A stretch of 64,000 nt of DNA from Pseudomonas sp. M47T1 (GCF_000263855.1 NZ_AJWX01000012.1:1-64000), one strand, 5' to 3'. Shown: positions 25,873-35,070, numbered from the stretch's first letter. Numbers and translations are program-made. Notes: generated from the sequence alone by a model not told the origin.

Positions 25873-26448
25873 ATGGTCCAGATAGTCAGCAAACGCTACA
25901 GCGAACTGTCGGCGCCGCTGCGCGACGCCTTGGGGCGCTACCGCCATGCCGTGTTCATCGAACAGATGGGCTGGGACGTGCGCAGCACCTCGCCGTTGCC
26001 GGGCCGCGAGTTCGACCAGTTCGACCACCCGGGCACGCGCTACATCGTTGCCCTGGACAGCCATGGCCGAGTGCAGGGCTGCGCGCGCCTGCTGCCCACG
26101 GTGGAGCCTTACCTGTTGGGCGAGGTGTTCGACTACCTGTGCGACCAGCCACCTCCGGCCAGCCGCCACACCTGGGAGATATCGCGCTTCGCCGCCCAGG
26201 CCGATCAAGACCCGCGCCTGGCCATGCGAGTGTTCTGGACCGCCCTGCACACCGCCTGGGAACTGGGCGCCAGTGCGGTGGTGGCGGTGACCACTGCCTC
26301 GCTGGAACGCTATTTCCAGCGCAACGGTGTGTTGCAGCAACGCCTGGGCGAGGCGCAAAAAATCAAGGGCGAGCGCCTGGTGGCGCTGCACTTCGAAGCC
26401 TGGCAGCCCAACGGCGTGAGGGAACTGGGGCTGGGCGAAGTCGCCTAA
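25873..26448 (+). CDS. rhlI: RhlI-type acyl-homoserine lactone synthase
   Basis: This 191-residue LuxI-family enzyme makes an N-acyl-homoserine lactone from SAM and acyl-ACP. The conserved residues are present: Arg24, Phe28 and Trp34 in RYRHAVFIEQMGWDV, Asp48, Arg72, Glu102 and Arg105 (WEISRFAA). REFDQFDHPGTRYIVA and ERYFQRNGV match RhlI closely, so a short-chain (C4-type) signal is likely. It starts 19 bases after rhlR with AAGGAAATC as binding site, and its stop overlaps the convergent monooxygenase by 4 bases. Confidence 0.94.
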   Translation: MVQIVSKRYSELSAPLRDALGRYRHAVFIEQMGWDVRSTSPLPGREFDQFDHPGTRYIVALDSHGRVQGCARLLPTVEPYLLGEVFDYLCDQPPPASRHTWEISRFAAQADQDPRLAMRVFWTALHTAWELGASAVVAVTTASLERYFQRNGVLQQRLGEAQKIKGERLVALHFEAWQPNGVRELGLGEVA

Positions 26449-27890
26449 CTGAACGTCAGTGCCCGGTGCCTGATACGGCCCAGGCGATACGCCAGGTAGT
26501 CCAGCAGGTAGTTCTGGCGCAGCAGCCAAGGTGTCCGCGTGCCTTGCTTGGGCAAGCCATCCAGGGCCCGCAGCACGTAGCCGGCGCGGATGTCCAGCAG
26601 CGGTCGGCGCTCGCCTCCCGGCTCGTCCAGGCGTGCCCGGCATTGGCGATAACCGTGACGCTGCATGTAATTGAGCAGGCGGCACACATGGCGCGAGGAC
26701 AGGTCGGCGCGCAGGGTCCACGAGGCGTTGGTGTAGCCGATGCAGAACGCCAGGTTCGGCACGCCGTCCAGCAACAGGCCCTGGTACGCCAGGCGCTCAC
26801 CCAGGTCCACCGCCTGGCCGTCGACGCTCAGGGCCATGGCGCCGCAGGCCTGCAACTTCAGCCCCGTGGCGGTGATGATGACATCGGCGGCCAGCTGTGC
26901 ACCTGAAACCAGGCGCAGGCCACGGGGCTCCACGGCGGCGATGGTGTCGGTGACCACCTGCGCCTTGCCGCTGGTGATGGCACTGAACAGGTCGCCATCA
27001 GGCACGATGCACAGGCGCTGGTCCCAGGGCGCGTAACCGGGATTGAAGTGGGTGTCCACCGGGTAACCTGCCGGCAGCGCGCGCTTTACCCCCAGGCGCA
27101 GCAGGCGGCGTGACAGTGTCGGCAGGCGCCGGCATAGCTGGTACAGCGCCAGGCTGCCCAAGGCGTTTTTCCATCGCGCCAGGCCGCCGGCCACACGTGC
27201 TGGAAGGTGGCGGCGCAGGGCATTGGCGAACCCGTCGCGGGCCGGCAGGGCCAGTACATAGCTAGGTGAGCGCTGCAACAAGGTGACGCGACGGGCCGTG
27301 CTGGCCAGTGCTGGCACCAGGGTCACGGCGGTGGCACCGCTGCCGATCACCACCACGTCGAGGCCGCTGCAATCCAGGTCGCCAGGCCAGTGCTGCGGGT
27401 GCACCCAGCGTCCCTCGAAGCGTTGTTCATCGGGGAACGCCGGGCGGTGGCCCTGGGCGTAATCGTAGTAACCACAGCATAGGTAGAGAAAGGCGCACTG
27501 GTATTGGCGCTGCTCGCCGTCGACGTCCACCTGCAATTGCCAGGTGGCTTGCCCTGAGTCCCAGGCGGCACCGACCACTCGGTGGCGAAAGCGGATGTGG
27601 CGGTCTATGCCACCTTCGCGGGCGGTGTCGCGCAGGTAGCCGGCAATGGACGCACCATCGGCGATGGACGCCTGCCCCTGCCACGGGCGGAAGGGGTAGC
27701 TGAGGGTGAACATGTCGGAGTCCGAGCGGATGCCCGGGTAGCGGAACAGGTCCCAGGTGCCCCCCAGGTCATCGCGCGCTTCCAGCACGGCGTAGCGCCG
27801 GCCCGGGCATTGGCTTTGCAGGCGCCACGCGGCACCGATGCCGGACAGCCCGGCACCAACGATCAATACGTCAAAGGCCTCGATTGTCAT
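26445..27890 (-). CDS. Flavin-binding Baeyer-Villiger-type monooxygenase
   Basis: This 481-residue FAD/NADPH monooxygenase has an FAD Rossmann motif GAGLSGIG near residue 12 and GGTWDLFRYPGIRSDSD. The BVMO fingerprint FEGRWVHPQHWP fits FxGxxxHxxxWP, and the NADPH motif GSGATA follows. It should insert oxygen into ketones or oxidise aldehydes or alkyl chains; the substrate cannot be deduced. The ATG at 27890 has AAGGAAG upstream and matches the family start, unlike the in-frame ATG 8 codons earlier. It ends tail to tail with rhlI. Confidence 0.88.
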   Translation of the reverse strand: MTIEAFDVLIVGAGLSGIGAAWRLQSQCPGRRYAVLEARDDLGGTWDLFRYPGIRSDSDMFTLSYPFRPWQGQASIADGASIAGYLRDTAREGGIDRHIRFRHRVVGAAWDSGQATWQLQVDVDGEQRQYQCAFLYLCCGYYDYAQGHRPAFPDEQRFEGRWVHPQHWPGDLDCSGLDVVVIGSGATAVTLVPALASTARRVTLLQRSPSYVLALPARDGFANALRRHLPARVAGGLARWKNALGSLALYQLCRRLPTLSRRLLRLGVKRALPAGYPVDTHFNPGYAPWDQRLCIVPDGDLFSAITSGKAQVVTDTIAAVEPRGLRLVSGAQLAADVIITATGLKLQACGAMALSVDGQAVDLGERLAYQGLLLDGVPNLAFCIGYTNASWTLRADLSSRHVCRLLNYMQRHGYRQCRARLDEPGGERRPLLDIRAGYVLRALDGLPKQGTRTPWLLRQNYLLDYLAYRLGRIRHRALTFS

Positions 27891-28008
27891 GATCTTCCTT
27901 GTATTAACCTGCAATGATTGCCGCCGTGGCGAATGTCACCAATGACATAAATTTGATAACTGTTCGCTGATAATGTGCGCGCTCCCAACAATAAACGGAA
28001 TTGCTTCG

Positions 28009-28095
28009 ATGGGTACCCGATTCGTCCAATTGCTGTCTTTTATCACCATCACCGGCCTTGTATTCCTGACCCTGACAGGAATCGCCAATGCTTGA
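28009..28095 (+). CDS. Small ORF encoding a signal-peptide-like 28-residue peptide
   Basis: ATG 28009 to TGA 28093-28095 encodes 28 residues: a basic start (MGTRF), a hydrophobic core (LLSFITITGLVFLTL) and an AxA-like end (GIANA). It overlaps the glycosyltransferase start by 8 bases (ATGCTTGA), so translation could be coupled. A weak ACGGAA lies 8 bases upstream. It may be a leader, a small membrane peptide, or chance; conservation would decide. Confidence 0.4.
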   Translation: MGTRFVQLLSFITITGLVFLTLTGIANA

Positions 28096-29701
28096 GCTGC
28101 CCGTCAACGCTTCCCGTGGTGTTTCCCGCCAGGCCTGGCTTGCCGGCCTGGTGGCGCTGGTGTTGTTCATGGTCGGCGCCTGGGGCCAGGCCCCTATCGG
28201 CTTCGATTCGCGCTTCTTCCTGTTTGCCCAGGAAATGCTGCGCCATGGGCCGACGTTCTTCCCCACCACGTACGGTGAGCCTTACGCCGACTACTCGGCC
28301 ACCTCGACCTTTTTCATCTACCTGTTCTCGCTGCCGTTCGGCCAGGTGAACAGTTTCAGCGCCTGGTTGCCCAGTGGTATGGCCGGCGCGGTCATCGTGG
28401 CCCTGATGTACCGCCTGGTGGCACCCTACTCGCGGGGCTGGGCGCTGATCAGCGTAGCCTTGCTGGCGCTCAGCGGCACCTTCGTCATGGAAACCCGGGC
28501 CGTGTCCCAGGACCTGATGCTGGCGGCGGTGAGCCTGGCGGTGTTCTACCTGGGCTACGCCTGCGACCATTTCCATACCCCGCGGCGCCTGTGGGCACTG
28601 TTGGCGCTGGTGGTGCTGGGCTTTGCCATTCGCGGGCCCATCGGCCTAGTGGTGCCTACCGGCATGCTGTGCGGCTACTACCTGGTGAACGGCCAATGGA
28701 AACGCCTGTTCGCCTTCGGCATCAGCGCGCTGGTGCTGCTGGGCCTGTGCATCGGCCTCTTGCTGTGGCTGGCGCGCCTGAGCGGCGGTGACGTGTTTGT
28801 CACCGACGTCATCCACATGCAGGTCACCGGGCGCATGGACGGCAGTGAAGGGGCCAGTGGCCCGCTGTATTACTTCATCAGCTCGTTGGGCAACTACGCG
28901 CTGGCCTACCCGCTGGCGCTGCTGGTACTGGCGGGCGCCTGGTTTGCCGGGCCGGCCCGCCAAGGCCCTGGCCTGCAATTGCTCAAGTGCTGCGCGGTGG
29001 CGGGGCTGATCGTGTTGCTGGGGTTGTCGGTGCCGCAGGCCAAGAAGGCGCGCTATGTGCTGCCAATGCTGCCCATGGCCGCGATCATCGCTGGCTACCC
29101 TTTCCATCGCCTGGGCGGGCGGGTGTTCGCCTGGCTGCGGGGCATCATGCAGGCCCTGTGGCTGGTCATGCCGGCGCTGCTGATGATTGGCCTGCTGGTG
29201 GCCCACCACCGGTTCGGCCAATGGCTGCCCCACATTGCGTTCCCGGTGGCAGTGCTGGCGCTGATCCAGGTGGTGGCCCTGGCGCTGCTGTTGCGCGGCA
29301 AGGGGCGTGCGGTGGGCCTGGCGTTTTGTGCGGTGTTGGCCTTGTGGTCCAGTTATATCCTGGTGTTCGAGCCGGTGGAGCGGGTGATGTATGACACCCG
29401 GCAGTTCAGCCAGGCCGTGGACCAGGCCGTGCAACAGGCGCCCGGTGCGCTGGTGCTGCACGGCATGGGCAAGGACGCCAAGGCGATCAAGTTCATGGTC
29501 AACCTGGATCACGACCTGCTGCCGCAGTTCACCGACAGCCCGGCCCAACTGGTCGCGCTACCCGCCGGTAGCTGGGTGATGATGGACGCCAAGGACCGCG
29601 AAGTGCTCAAGGGCACGGCGCTGGGTGCCGTGGAACCCACGGTGCACGGGATGTTCGACAAGGACGACTACGTGCTGCTGCGAGTGCCGCCGGCCCCTTG
29701 A
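28088..29701 (+). CDS. GT-C membrane glycosyltransferase, ArnT/PMT-like
   Basis: This 537-residue protein has about eleven membrane segments and a soluble C-terminal part. The first periplasmic loop carries the acidic pair region PIGFDSRFFLFAQEML, the usual GT-C position for catalytic Asp/Glu, and a second acidic VSQDLML lies further on; SVPQAKKARYVLPMLP matches the ArnT/GT39 family pattern. Such enzymes use polyprenyl-phosphate sugars and act on the periplasmic face. It is more divergent than the other ArnT-like proteins here. The acceptor is unknown; LPS or lipid A is suggested by the Ais-like gene that follows. Confidence 0.75.
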   Translation: MLELPVNASRGVSRQAWLAGLVALVLFMVGAWGQAPIGFDSRFFLFAQEMLRHGPTFFPTTYGEPYADYSATSTFFIYLFSLPFGQVNSFSAWLPSGMAGAVIVALMYRLVAPYSRGWALISVALLALSGTFVMETRAVSQDLMLAAVSLAVFYLGYACDHFHTPRRLWALLALVVLGFAIRGPIGLVVPTGMLCGYYLVNGQWKRLFAFGISALVLLGLCIGLLLWLARLSGGDVFVTDVIHMQVTGRMDGSEGASGPLYYFISSLGNYALAYPLALLVLAGAWFAGPARQGPGLQLLKCCAVAGLIVLLGLSVPQAKKARYVLPMLPMAAIIAGYPFHRLGGRVFAWLRGIMQALWLVMPALLMIGLLVAHHRFGQWLPHIAFPVAVLALIQVVALALLLRGKGRAVGLAFCAVLALWSSYILVFEPVERVMYDTRQFSQAVDQAVQQAPGALVLHGMGKDAKAIKFMVNLDHDLLPQFTDSPAQLVALPAGSWVMMDAKDREVLKGTALGAVEPTVHGMFDKDDYVLLRVPPAP

Positions 29702-29748
29702 TATCCCAGCCGCTGGCGTCGGATGGCGGCCCCAGCGGCTACCCCCCA

Positions 29749-29803
29749 AGGAGCTGCCGCCAGGCTGCGAAGGCACGCGCAGCGGGCCCACGATCGGCAT
29801 GGC
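29749..29803. repeat. REP half-element C with linker
   Basis: AGGAGCTGCCGCCAGGCTGCG followed by a CACGATCGGCATGGCAC linker matches the reverse complement of the right unit plus linker of cluster B. It sits between two convergent genes, downstream of both stops. Confidence 0.65.
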
Positions 29804-29825
29804 ACTGCTGTTACAAGGGCGATGT

Positions 29826-30485
29826 TTAGAGGGTATTGCCCTTCAAGGCCGTTTCCCAGCCTTCGGGGTTCATCAGGCCCAGGGAGCTGGGCTTGGCGTG
29901 GCGGTGGACGCGAATGAAGAACGCGGTGCCGTATTCGCTGGCCGCCGCATGTTCGTAGTCCAACTGGGCTTCCAGCTTGCTGATGCAGTCACTGTGGGCC
30001 ACCAGCACGAGGTTGCGGTGCGGTTGTTTGTGCGCCATGGCATCCTGCAGCAGGGTGGCTTTGTCGCAGTTCCACAGCCATTGCTGGGGCTGGCTGGCGG
30101 TGCCGAACATGAACTGGCCGGTTTGCACCGTACGCGTGGCAGGGCTGGTCATGACGTCGGTGTTGCCCATGCCCAGTGCCTTGAAGCCTTCGCCGATGCG
30201 CGTGGCCATCTGGCTGCCATCGTGGGTGATGCCGTCGGCTTCCGTCAGGCAAGTGGCGTCGGAGCGATCACAGCGTTCCACATGCCGCACTACCACGATC
30301 ACATCACCTTGGGCCCAGTGTTCGCGCATTCCGGATTTGCCCAGGTTAACGCCATCACCCAAGTCCAGCGGCGAGCGCGGCCACACCACGAAGCCGGCGA
30401 TCAGCGCGGGCAATACCAAGGCGGCGGTGCCGATCAACACTTTCTTCAACAGGCTGAGGGGAGGGCGGCGTACAGGTACCGTCAT
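29826..30485 (-). CDS. Ais-like LPS core heptose phosphate phosphatase (histidine phosphatase family)
   Basis: This is about a 219-residue membrane-anchored or secreted phosphatase: an N-terminal hydrophobic segment (VLIGTAALVLPALIAGFVVW), then the catalytic VVVRHVERCDRSDATCL and DGIT motifs characteristic of Ais/PmrG, and a second conserved His in LVLVAHSDCI. Ais removes phosphate from heptose II of the LPS core in enterics. The usual RHG is RHV here. Start is MTVPV at 30485 (GGAA upstream); a start 7 codons earlier is possible. A paralogue lies at 57949. Confidence 0.75.
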   Translation of the reverse strand: MTVPVRRPPLSLLKKVLIGTAALVLPALIAGFVVWPRSPLDLGDGVNLGKSGMREHWAQGDVIVVVRHVERCDRSDATCLTEADGITHDGSQMATRIGEGFKALGMGNTDVMTSPATRTVQTGQFMFGTASQPQQWLWNCDKATLLQDAMAHKQPHRNLVLVAHSDCISKLEAQLDYEHAAASEYGTAFFIRVHRHAKPSSLGLMNPEGWETALKGNTL

Positions 30486-30635
30486 GGCGGGTTTCCGAGG
30501 GGGCATTAGCCTGCGACACTATGTCTGTAAAAGTGTGGTTGCGGTGAAAGCGATGTGAAAATTTCGTAAACCTACCGGTATCTGCTTGATTGTCAGCTGC
30601 TGTTCAGCACAGGCCTACCACTCAGTATTCGCGCG

Positions 30636-32003
30636 TCAAACCACCAGGCGCCTGCCGGTCAATTCAATGAGACAGCCGGGGCCGGCATCGCGCACTTGCA
30701 ACTGCAAATCATGCAGCCGCGCCACGGCCGCCACCATGCTCAGGCCCAGGCCATTGCCCACCGTGTGCCGGCTGCTTTCAGAGCGATAAAGGCGGCGAAA
30801 CACCGCTTCGCGCTCGGCTTCGGGAATGCCCGGCCCGGTATCGCTGACACGCAGGCTGACGTGCTGCTCGTCGCGCCCCAGGGCCACCAGCACACGGGCA
30901 CCGTCGGGCGAAAACTTGATGGCGTTGTCCAGCAGGTTGCACGTGGCGTCGAACAGCAACTGTGCATCGCCGGCCAGCATGGCCGGACCGTCGCTGGCCA
31001 GCAAAGTGAGCTCGATACCGCGCTCCTCGGCCAGCGGCTCGAAAAACTCCACGGCGTCGGCACCGATGCGGTTCAGGTCCACCGGGGCAAAATGGCTGCG
31101 GCGAGCACTGTCCTCGATTTCGGAGATACGCAGCAACGCACGGAAGGTCATCAACAGGCCCTTGGCTTCGCCCAGCGCCGCGTCAATGGTGTGGGCGTAG
31201 TCTTCCTCGCGCAGGCCGCGTCGCTGGGCGCGCTCCAGCCCGGCGATGAGGCGGGTGAGGGGGGTGCGCAAGTCGTGGGCGATGTCGTCGCACACGCCCT
31301 TGACCTCGCTCATCAGGCGCTCCAATTCGTCCAGCATGCCGTTGACGACACGGGCAATGCGGTCGATGTCGTCGTGGCTGCCACGCACCGGCAGGCGGCG
31401 GCTGAGGTCACCGTCAACGATGCTTTTAATGGCGTTGCTCAGGGCGTTGAGGCGTAAGCGGGTGGAGTTGCCCAGCCAGATCGCGCCCAGCAGCCCTACC
31501 ACCAGCAACAGCACACCGCCCGACACCAGGGCGTTGACCAGCAGTTCGTCGAACTCGTGGATGTCGTGAACGTCCTGGGCCACCAGCAACTGTGTGCCGT
31601 CCTCCAGCCGGTGCACGATGAACCGCACCGGGCGGTGATGCCCATTGGCTTTCAGCCAGCGGAACTCCTGCGGGGTATCGAAGCCGCTCATGGGCGGCAG
31701 GCGATGGATGGCCCCGGCGATGTAGGCGCCGTTGGCATCGAACAGCGCATGGGGCAGCCGCCCTTCGGCGTCCTGCACGGCATGCTTGCGGATTTCCTCG
31801 ATACGCAACGCGGGCGGCTGCTGGCTTCGGTTTTCAACCTGGCGGTAGAGGTTGGTGTCGGCTTCGGCCTTCAGGTACACCGCCGTCTGCCAGTACAGGT
31901 AGCCGAACAGTGCCAGGAATGAGCAGCCGAACAGCGCCAGGAACAGCACCCCAATCCGAAAACCGCTGGTTCGCGGTATCTCACTCAGGCGCACGGAGGA
32001 CAT
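30636..32003 (-). CDS. Sensor histidine kinase
   Basis: This 455-residue classical sensor kinase has TM1 at about 17-42, a periplasmic domain of about 110 residues, TM2 at about 157-178, HAMP, and HisKA with phospho-acceptor His243 in DIAHDLRTPLTRL. A complete HATPase_c follows with N box (CNLLDNAIKFS), DTGPGIPEAE and GNGLGLSMV. It overlaps the upstream regulator gene by 23 bases, so the two form a pair in one transcript. The start at 32003 is the ATG after GGAG; the earlier open frame lies inside the regulator gene. The signal is unknown. Confidence 0.9.
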   Translation of the reverse strand: MSSVRLSEIPRTSGFRIGVLFLALFGCSFLALFGYLYWQTAVYLKAEADTNLYRQVENRSQQPPALRIEEIRKHAVQDAEGRLPHALFDANGAYIAGAIHRLPPMSGFDTPQEFRWLKANGHHRPVRFIVHRLEDGTQLLVAQDVHDIHEFDELLVNALVSGGVLLLVVGLLGAIWLGNSTRLRLNALSNAIKSIVDGDLSRRLPVRGSHDDIDRIARVVNGMLDELERLMSEVKGVCDDIAHDLRTPLTRLIAGLERAQRRGLREEDYAHTIDAALGEAKGLLMTFRALLRISEIEDSARRSHFAPVDLNRIGADAVEFFEPLAEERGIELTLLASDGPAMLAGDAQLLFDATCNLLDNAIKFSPDGARVLVALGRDEQHVSLRVSDTGPGIPEAEREAVFRRLYRSESSRHTVGNGLGLSMVAAVARLHDLQLQVRDAGPGCLIELTGRRLVV

Positions 32004-32673
32004 AGCCGGCTCCCCGTATGGTGTGCAGCATGGGCGGTTCGCCGTCGCCGTCGATCTTGCGGCGCAGGCGGCCAATGTGTACCTCGATGACATTGGTGCG
32101 TTCGTCGTAGCTGTAGTTCCACACCGCCTCGAACAGCATGGTGCGGGTCACTACCTCGCCAGCGTGGCGTGCCAGGTGTTCCAGCAACGCGTATTCGCGC
32201 GGCAGCAGTTCCACGTCGCGGGCGCCGCGCTGCACGCTGCGGCGCAGCAGGTCGATGGCCAGGTCACCCACTTGCAGGCGGTTGGACTGCTCGCTGGCCA
32301 ACGGCGCGCCGCCGCGGCGCAGCAAGGCATCCAGGCGCGCGGTCAGCTCAATGAACTCGAAGGGCTTGGTCAGGTAATCATCGCCGCCGGCACGCAGGCC
32401 ACGCACGCGCTCGTCCAGTGCGCCCAGTGCGCTGAGGATCAGCACCGGCGTGGTCACCCCGGCGCTGCGCAGGGCCGTGAGCACGCCCAGGCCATCGGTG
32501 CTGCCGGGCAGCATGCGGTCCAGCACGATCAGGTCGAACGTGCTGCTCAGTGCCTGGACAATGCCCTGGCGGCCGTCGCCGGCGTGGGTCACGGTAAAAC
32601 CGTGGTCATGCAGCGCCGCTTCGATTTCTCGGGCGGTGGTGGGGTCGTCCTCGACGACCAGTACGTGGGTCAT
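31981..32673 (-). CDS. OmpR-family response regulator
   Basis: This 230-residue regulator has a receiver domain (Asp52 in IVLDRMLPG, acidic pair EDD near residue 8, Lys in YLTKPFE) and a winged-helix DNA-binding domain (ELLPREYALLEHLARHAGEVV; IEVHIGRLRRKID). It is the first gene of the pair with the kinase at 30636 and is divergent, across 147 bases, from another response regulator at 32821. The start at 32673 matches the family N-terminus MTHVLVVEDD. Confidence 0.92.
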   Translation of the reverse strand: MTHVLVVEDDPTTAREIEAALHDHGFTVTHAGDGRQGIVQALSSTFDLIVLDRMLPGSTDGLGVLTALRSAGVTTPVLILSALGALDERVRGLRAGGDDYLTKPFEFIELTARLDALLRRGGAPLASEQSNRLQVGDLAIDLLRRSVQRGARDVELLPREYALLEHLARHAGEVVTRTMLFEAVWNYSYDERTNVIEVHIGRLRRKIDGDGEPPMLHTIRGAGYVLRAPE

Positions 32674-32820
32674 GGGCAGTGTCGCTCCGGGCAGCAGTGG
32701 GCGAGGGCGGGGACAATACCGGCCTCCGACTGGCATAGTGTGCCCATGCTCGGGCGAACGGCAGGTCGCCGCCAGCTAAATTTTAGTTTAAGTAACCGGT
32801 GTTCAGGTTCACGGGGAGTG

Positions 32821-33516
32821 ATGGCAGTGCGCATTCTGGTGATCGAGGACGACGCCACCGCCGCCGGCTACCTGGCTCGCGGGCTGGCTGAGAGTGGCCA
32901 CGTGGCCGATATCGCCGACAACGGTCGTGACGGCCTGGAGATGGCCCTCGAAGGCATCTACGACGCGCTGATCGTCGACCGCAAGCTGCCGCAGCTCGAT
33001 GGCCTGGCGCTGGTGCGTGAACTGCGCGCAGAGGGGGTGCAGTTACCGATCCTGATGCTCAGCGCCCTGGCCTCCACCCAGCAGCGCGTTGAGGGCTTGC
33101 AGGCCGGGTGCGACGACTACCTGGTCAAGCCGTACGCCTTCGTCGAGGTGATGGCCCGGCTTTACGCGCTGTTGCGCACCGTGGGCCAGGCGCCGTCCAG
33201 TGGCGAACGCCTGAAGGTGGGCGAACTGGAGCTCGACTGCGCGGCCCGCACCGCCCGCCGCCAGGGCCGCGAAATTCGTTTGCAGTACCGTGAATCGCTG
33301 TTGCTGGCCAAACTGATGCGTCACAGCGGCGAAGTGGTGACCCGCGACATGCTGCTGGAAAGCGCCTGGGACTACGAATTCGACCCCAACGACAACGTCA
33401 TCGACAAGCATATCTACCGGCTGCGCAGGAAGCTGGACGAAGGGTTCCAGACCTCGTTGATTCGCACGGTGATGGGGGCGGGGTATGTGTTGGAGGAGGG
33501 AAGCGCGCGATCCTGA
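32821..33516 (+). CDS. OmpR-family response regulator upstream of RND pump
   Basis: This 231-residue regulator has receiver Asp53 (LIVDRKLPQLD), EDD near residue 9 and YLVKPYAF, where the usual GADD is GCDD, followed by a winged helix (IRLQYRESLLLAKLMRHSGE; IDKHIYRLRRKLDE). ATG 32821 follows GGGGAG. It has no kinase gene of its own: the only nearby kinase belongs to the divergent pair. It lies 150 bases upstream of a three-gene RND efflux operon on the same strand and is the obvious candidate to control it. Confidence 0.92.
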   Translation: MAVRILVIEDDATAAGYLARGLAESGHVADIADNGRDGLEMALEGIYDALIVDRKLPQLDGLALVRELRAEGVQLPILMLSALASTQQRVEGLQAGCDDYLVKPYAFVEVMARLYALLRTVGQAPSSGERLKVGELELDCAARTARRQGREIRLQYRESLLLAKLMRHSGEVVTRDMLLESAWDYEFDPNDNVIDKHIYRLRRKLDEGFQTSLIRTVMGAGYVLEEGSARS

Positions 33517-33666
33517 CCGCGCTATTGACCCAACGGCATACCGCAACCAAACCCACCCTAAATAAAAGTTTATTTCCCGGCGAACGCCCTGCCAGCCCCA
33601 CCCGGTTACCGTCGCACCATTCGTGGACCCTTCGTCCACCCAAGGCTTGACGGAGTAACCGCACCC

Positions 33667-35070
33667 ATGCCCGCTGCTGTACCCACCCTTTCACGCCTCT
33701 GGTTATCCTGCGTCGCCGCGCTGTTGCTTGGCGGGTGTTCGCGGGTGCCGGCGTATCACACGCCCACGGCACCCACCGCCGGGCCCTGGAATGCCCGCCA
33801 GCCGTTGTCCGCCGCGCCAGCAGCAGGCGGGGCCTGGTGGCAGGAGTTTCACAGTGCCGAACTGGACGCGTTGATCCAGCGCGGGCTGGCCGGCAACTAC
33901 ACGCTGCAGGCGGCCGTGCGACGCATCGACGAGGCCCGGGCCACGGCCCGGGTGGCCGGTGCCCTGCAGTATCCGCAACTGTCGTTGGACGGCAATTTCC
34001 AGCGTGAGAACAACTACGGCACCACCGCCAAGCGCAGCGTGGCGCTGGGTGCCAGTTACGAGATCGACTTCTGGGGCAAGCAACGGGCCACCGCCGATTC
34101 GGCCAGCGCCCTGGTCGATGCCTCGGCATTCGACGCGCAAACCCTGCGCATGACCCTGGGCGCGAACATCGCCAACAGCTATTTCCAGGTGCTGTCGCTG
34201 GAAGAGCGGCTGAAGCTGGCGCAATCCATTGCCGACGATGCCCGCCAGGTGCTGAACCTGGTGGAGGTGCAGGCCAGCCAGGGCGCGGTGTCCAACCTGG
34301 AAGTGGCGCAGCAGCGCAACGCCCTGCAAACCTTCGAGGCGGCTATGCCGCCCTTGCGCCAACAGCGCGACCAGGCCCTGTACCAATTGGCGGTGCTGGT
34401 GGGTGCCGCGCCCCAGGGCTTCACCTTGCAGTCGGCGGCCCTGGACGGCATCACGGTGCCAGCGCCCAGTGCTGGGCTGCCGGTGGGCCTGTTGCGCCAA
34501 CGGCCCGACATCCAGGCCGCCGAAGCGCGGCTGCGTTCGGCCAATTTTGATGTAGGCGTCGCCCGCGCGGCGTTCCTGCCCAACCTGTCGCTGAACCTGT
34601 TGGGCGGCATCGACACCCTGGGCACAGGCCAGATCTGGAGCGCCATCGGCACCGTCAGCCAGCCGCTGTTCCAGGGCGGTCAGCTCGAGGGCCAACTGGC
34701 CTTCGACAAGGCCCATGTCCAGGAAGGCATCGCCACGTACCGCGAGTCGGTGATCGAAGCCTTGCAGGACGTGCAGACCCAACTGAGCGCCAGCCGCGAA
34801 CTGGACAAAAGCTATGCCCTGAACCAGGCCGCCGTCGATTCGGCCCGCGAGGCCGCGCGCCTGGCCCAGGTGCGCTACCGCCTGGGCTCCACCGACTTTC
34901 AGACGCTGCTGATCGTCGAACGCACCCAGTACCAGGCCGAAGACACGCTGTTGCAGGTGCGCTTGCAGCACTTGCAGGCGGCGGTAGGGCTGTTCCGTGC
35001 CTTGGGCGGTGACTTCACCCCATCTGCCACCCTTGCCTCCAACTCTGTTACCCAGGATGCCCAGCCATGA
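33667..35070 (+). CDS. Outer membrane efflux lipoprotein of RND pump, OprM/NodT family
   Basis: This 467-residue lipoprotein has lipobox LGGC at about residue 22 and two outer membrane efflux repeats; GGAWWQEFHSAELDALIQRGLAGNYTL, YEIDFWGKQRA and RYRLGSTDFQTLL are typical (parts of the family pattern). It is the outer membrane channel of the tripartite system formed with the next two genes, with a 4-base overlap into the adaptor gene. Placing the channel gene first in the operon is less common than last. Confidence 0.9.
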   Translation: MPAAVPTLSRLWLSCVAALLLGGCSRVPAYHTPTAPTAGPWNARQPLSAAPAAGGAWWQEFHSAELDALIQRGLAGNYTLQAAVRRIDEARATARVAGALQYPQLSLDGNFQRENNYGTTAKRSVALGASYEIDFWGKQRATADSASALVDASAFDAQTLRMTLGANIANSYFQVLSLEERLKLAQSIADDARQVLNLVEVQASQGAVSNLEVAQQRNALQTFEAAMPPLRQQRDQALYQLAVLVGAAPQGFTLQSAALDGITVPAPSAGLPVGLLRQRPDIQAAEARLRSANFDVGVARAAFLPNLSLNLLGGIDTLGTGQIWSAIGTVSQPLFQGGQLEGQLAFDKAHVQEGIATYRESVIEALQDVQTQLSASRELDKSYALNQAAVDSAREAARLAQVRYRLGSTDFQTLLIVERTQYQAEDTLLQVRLQHLQAAVGLFRALGGDFTPSATLASNSVTQDAQP

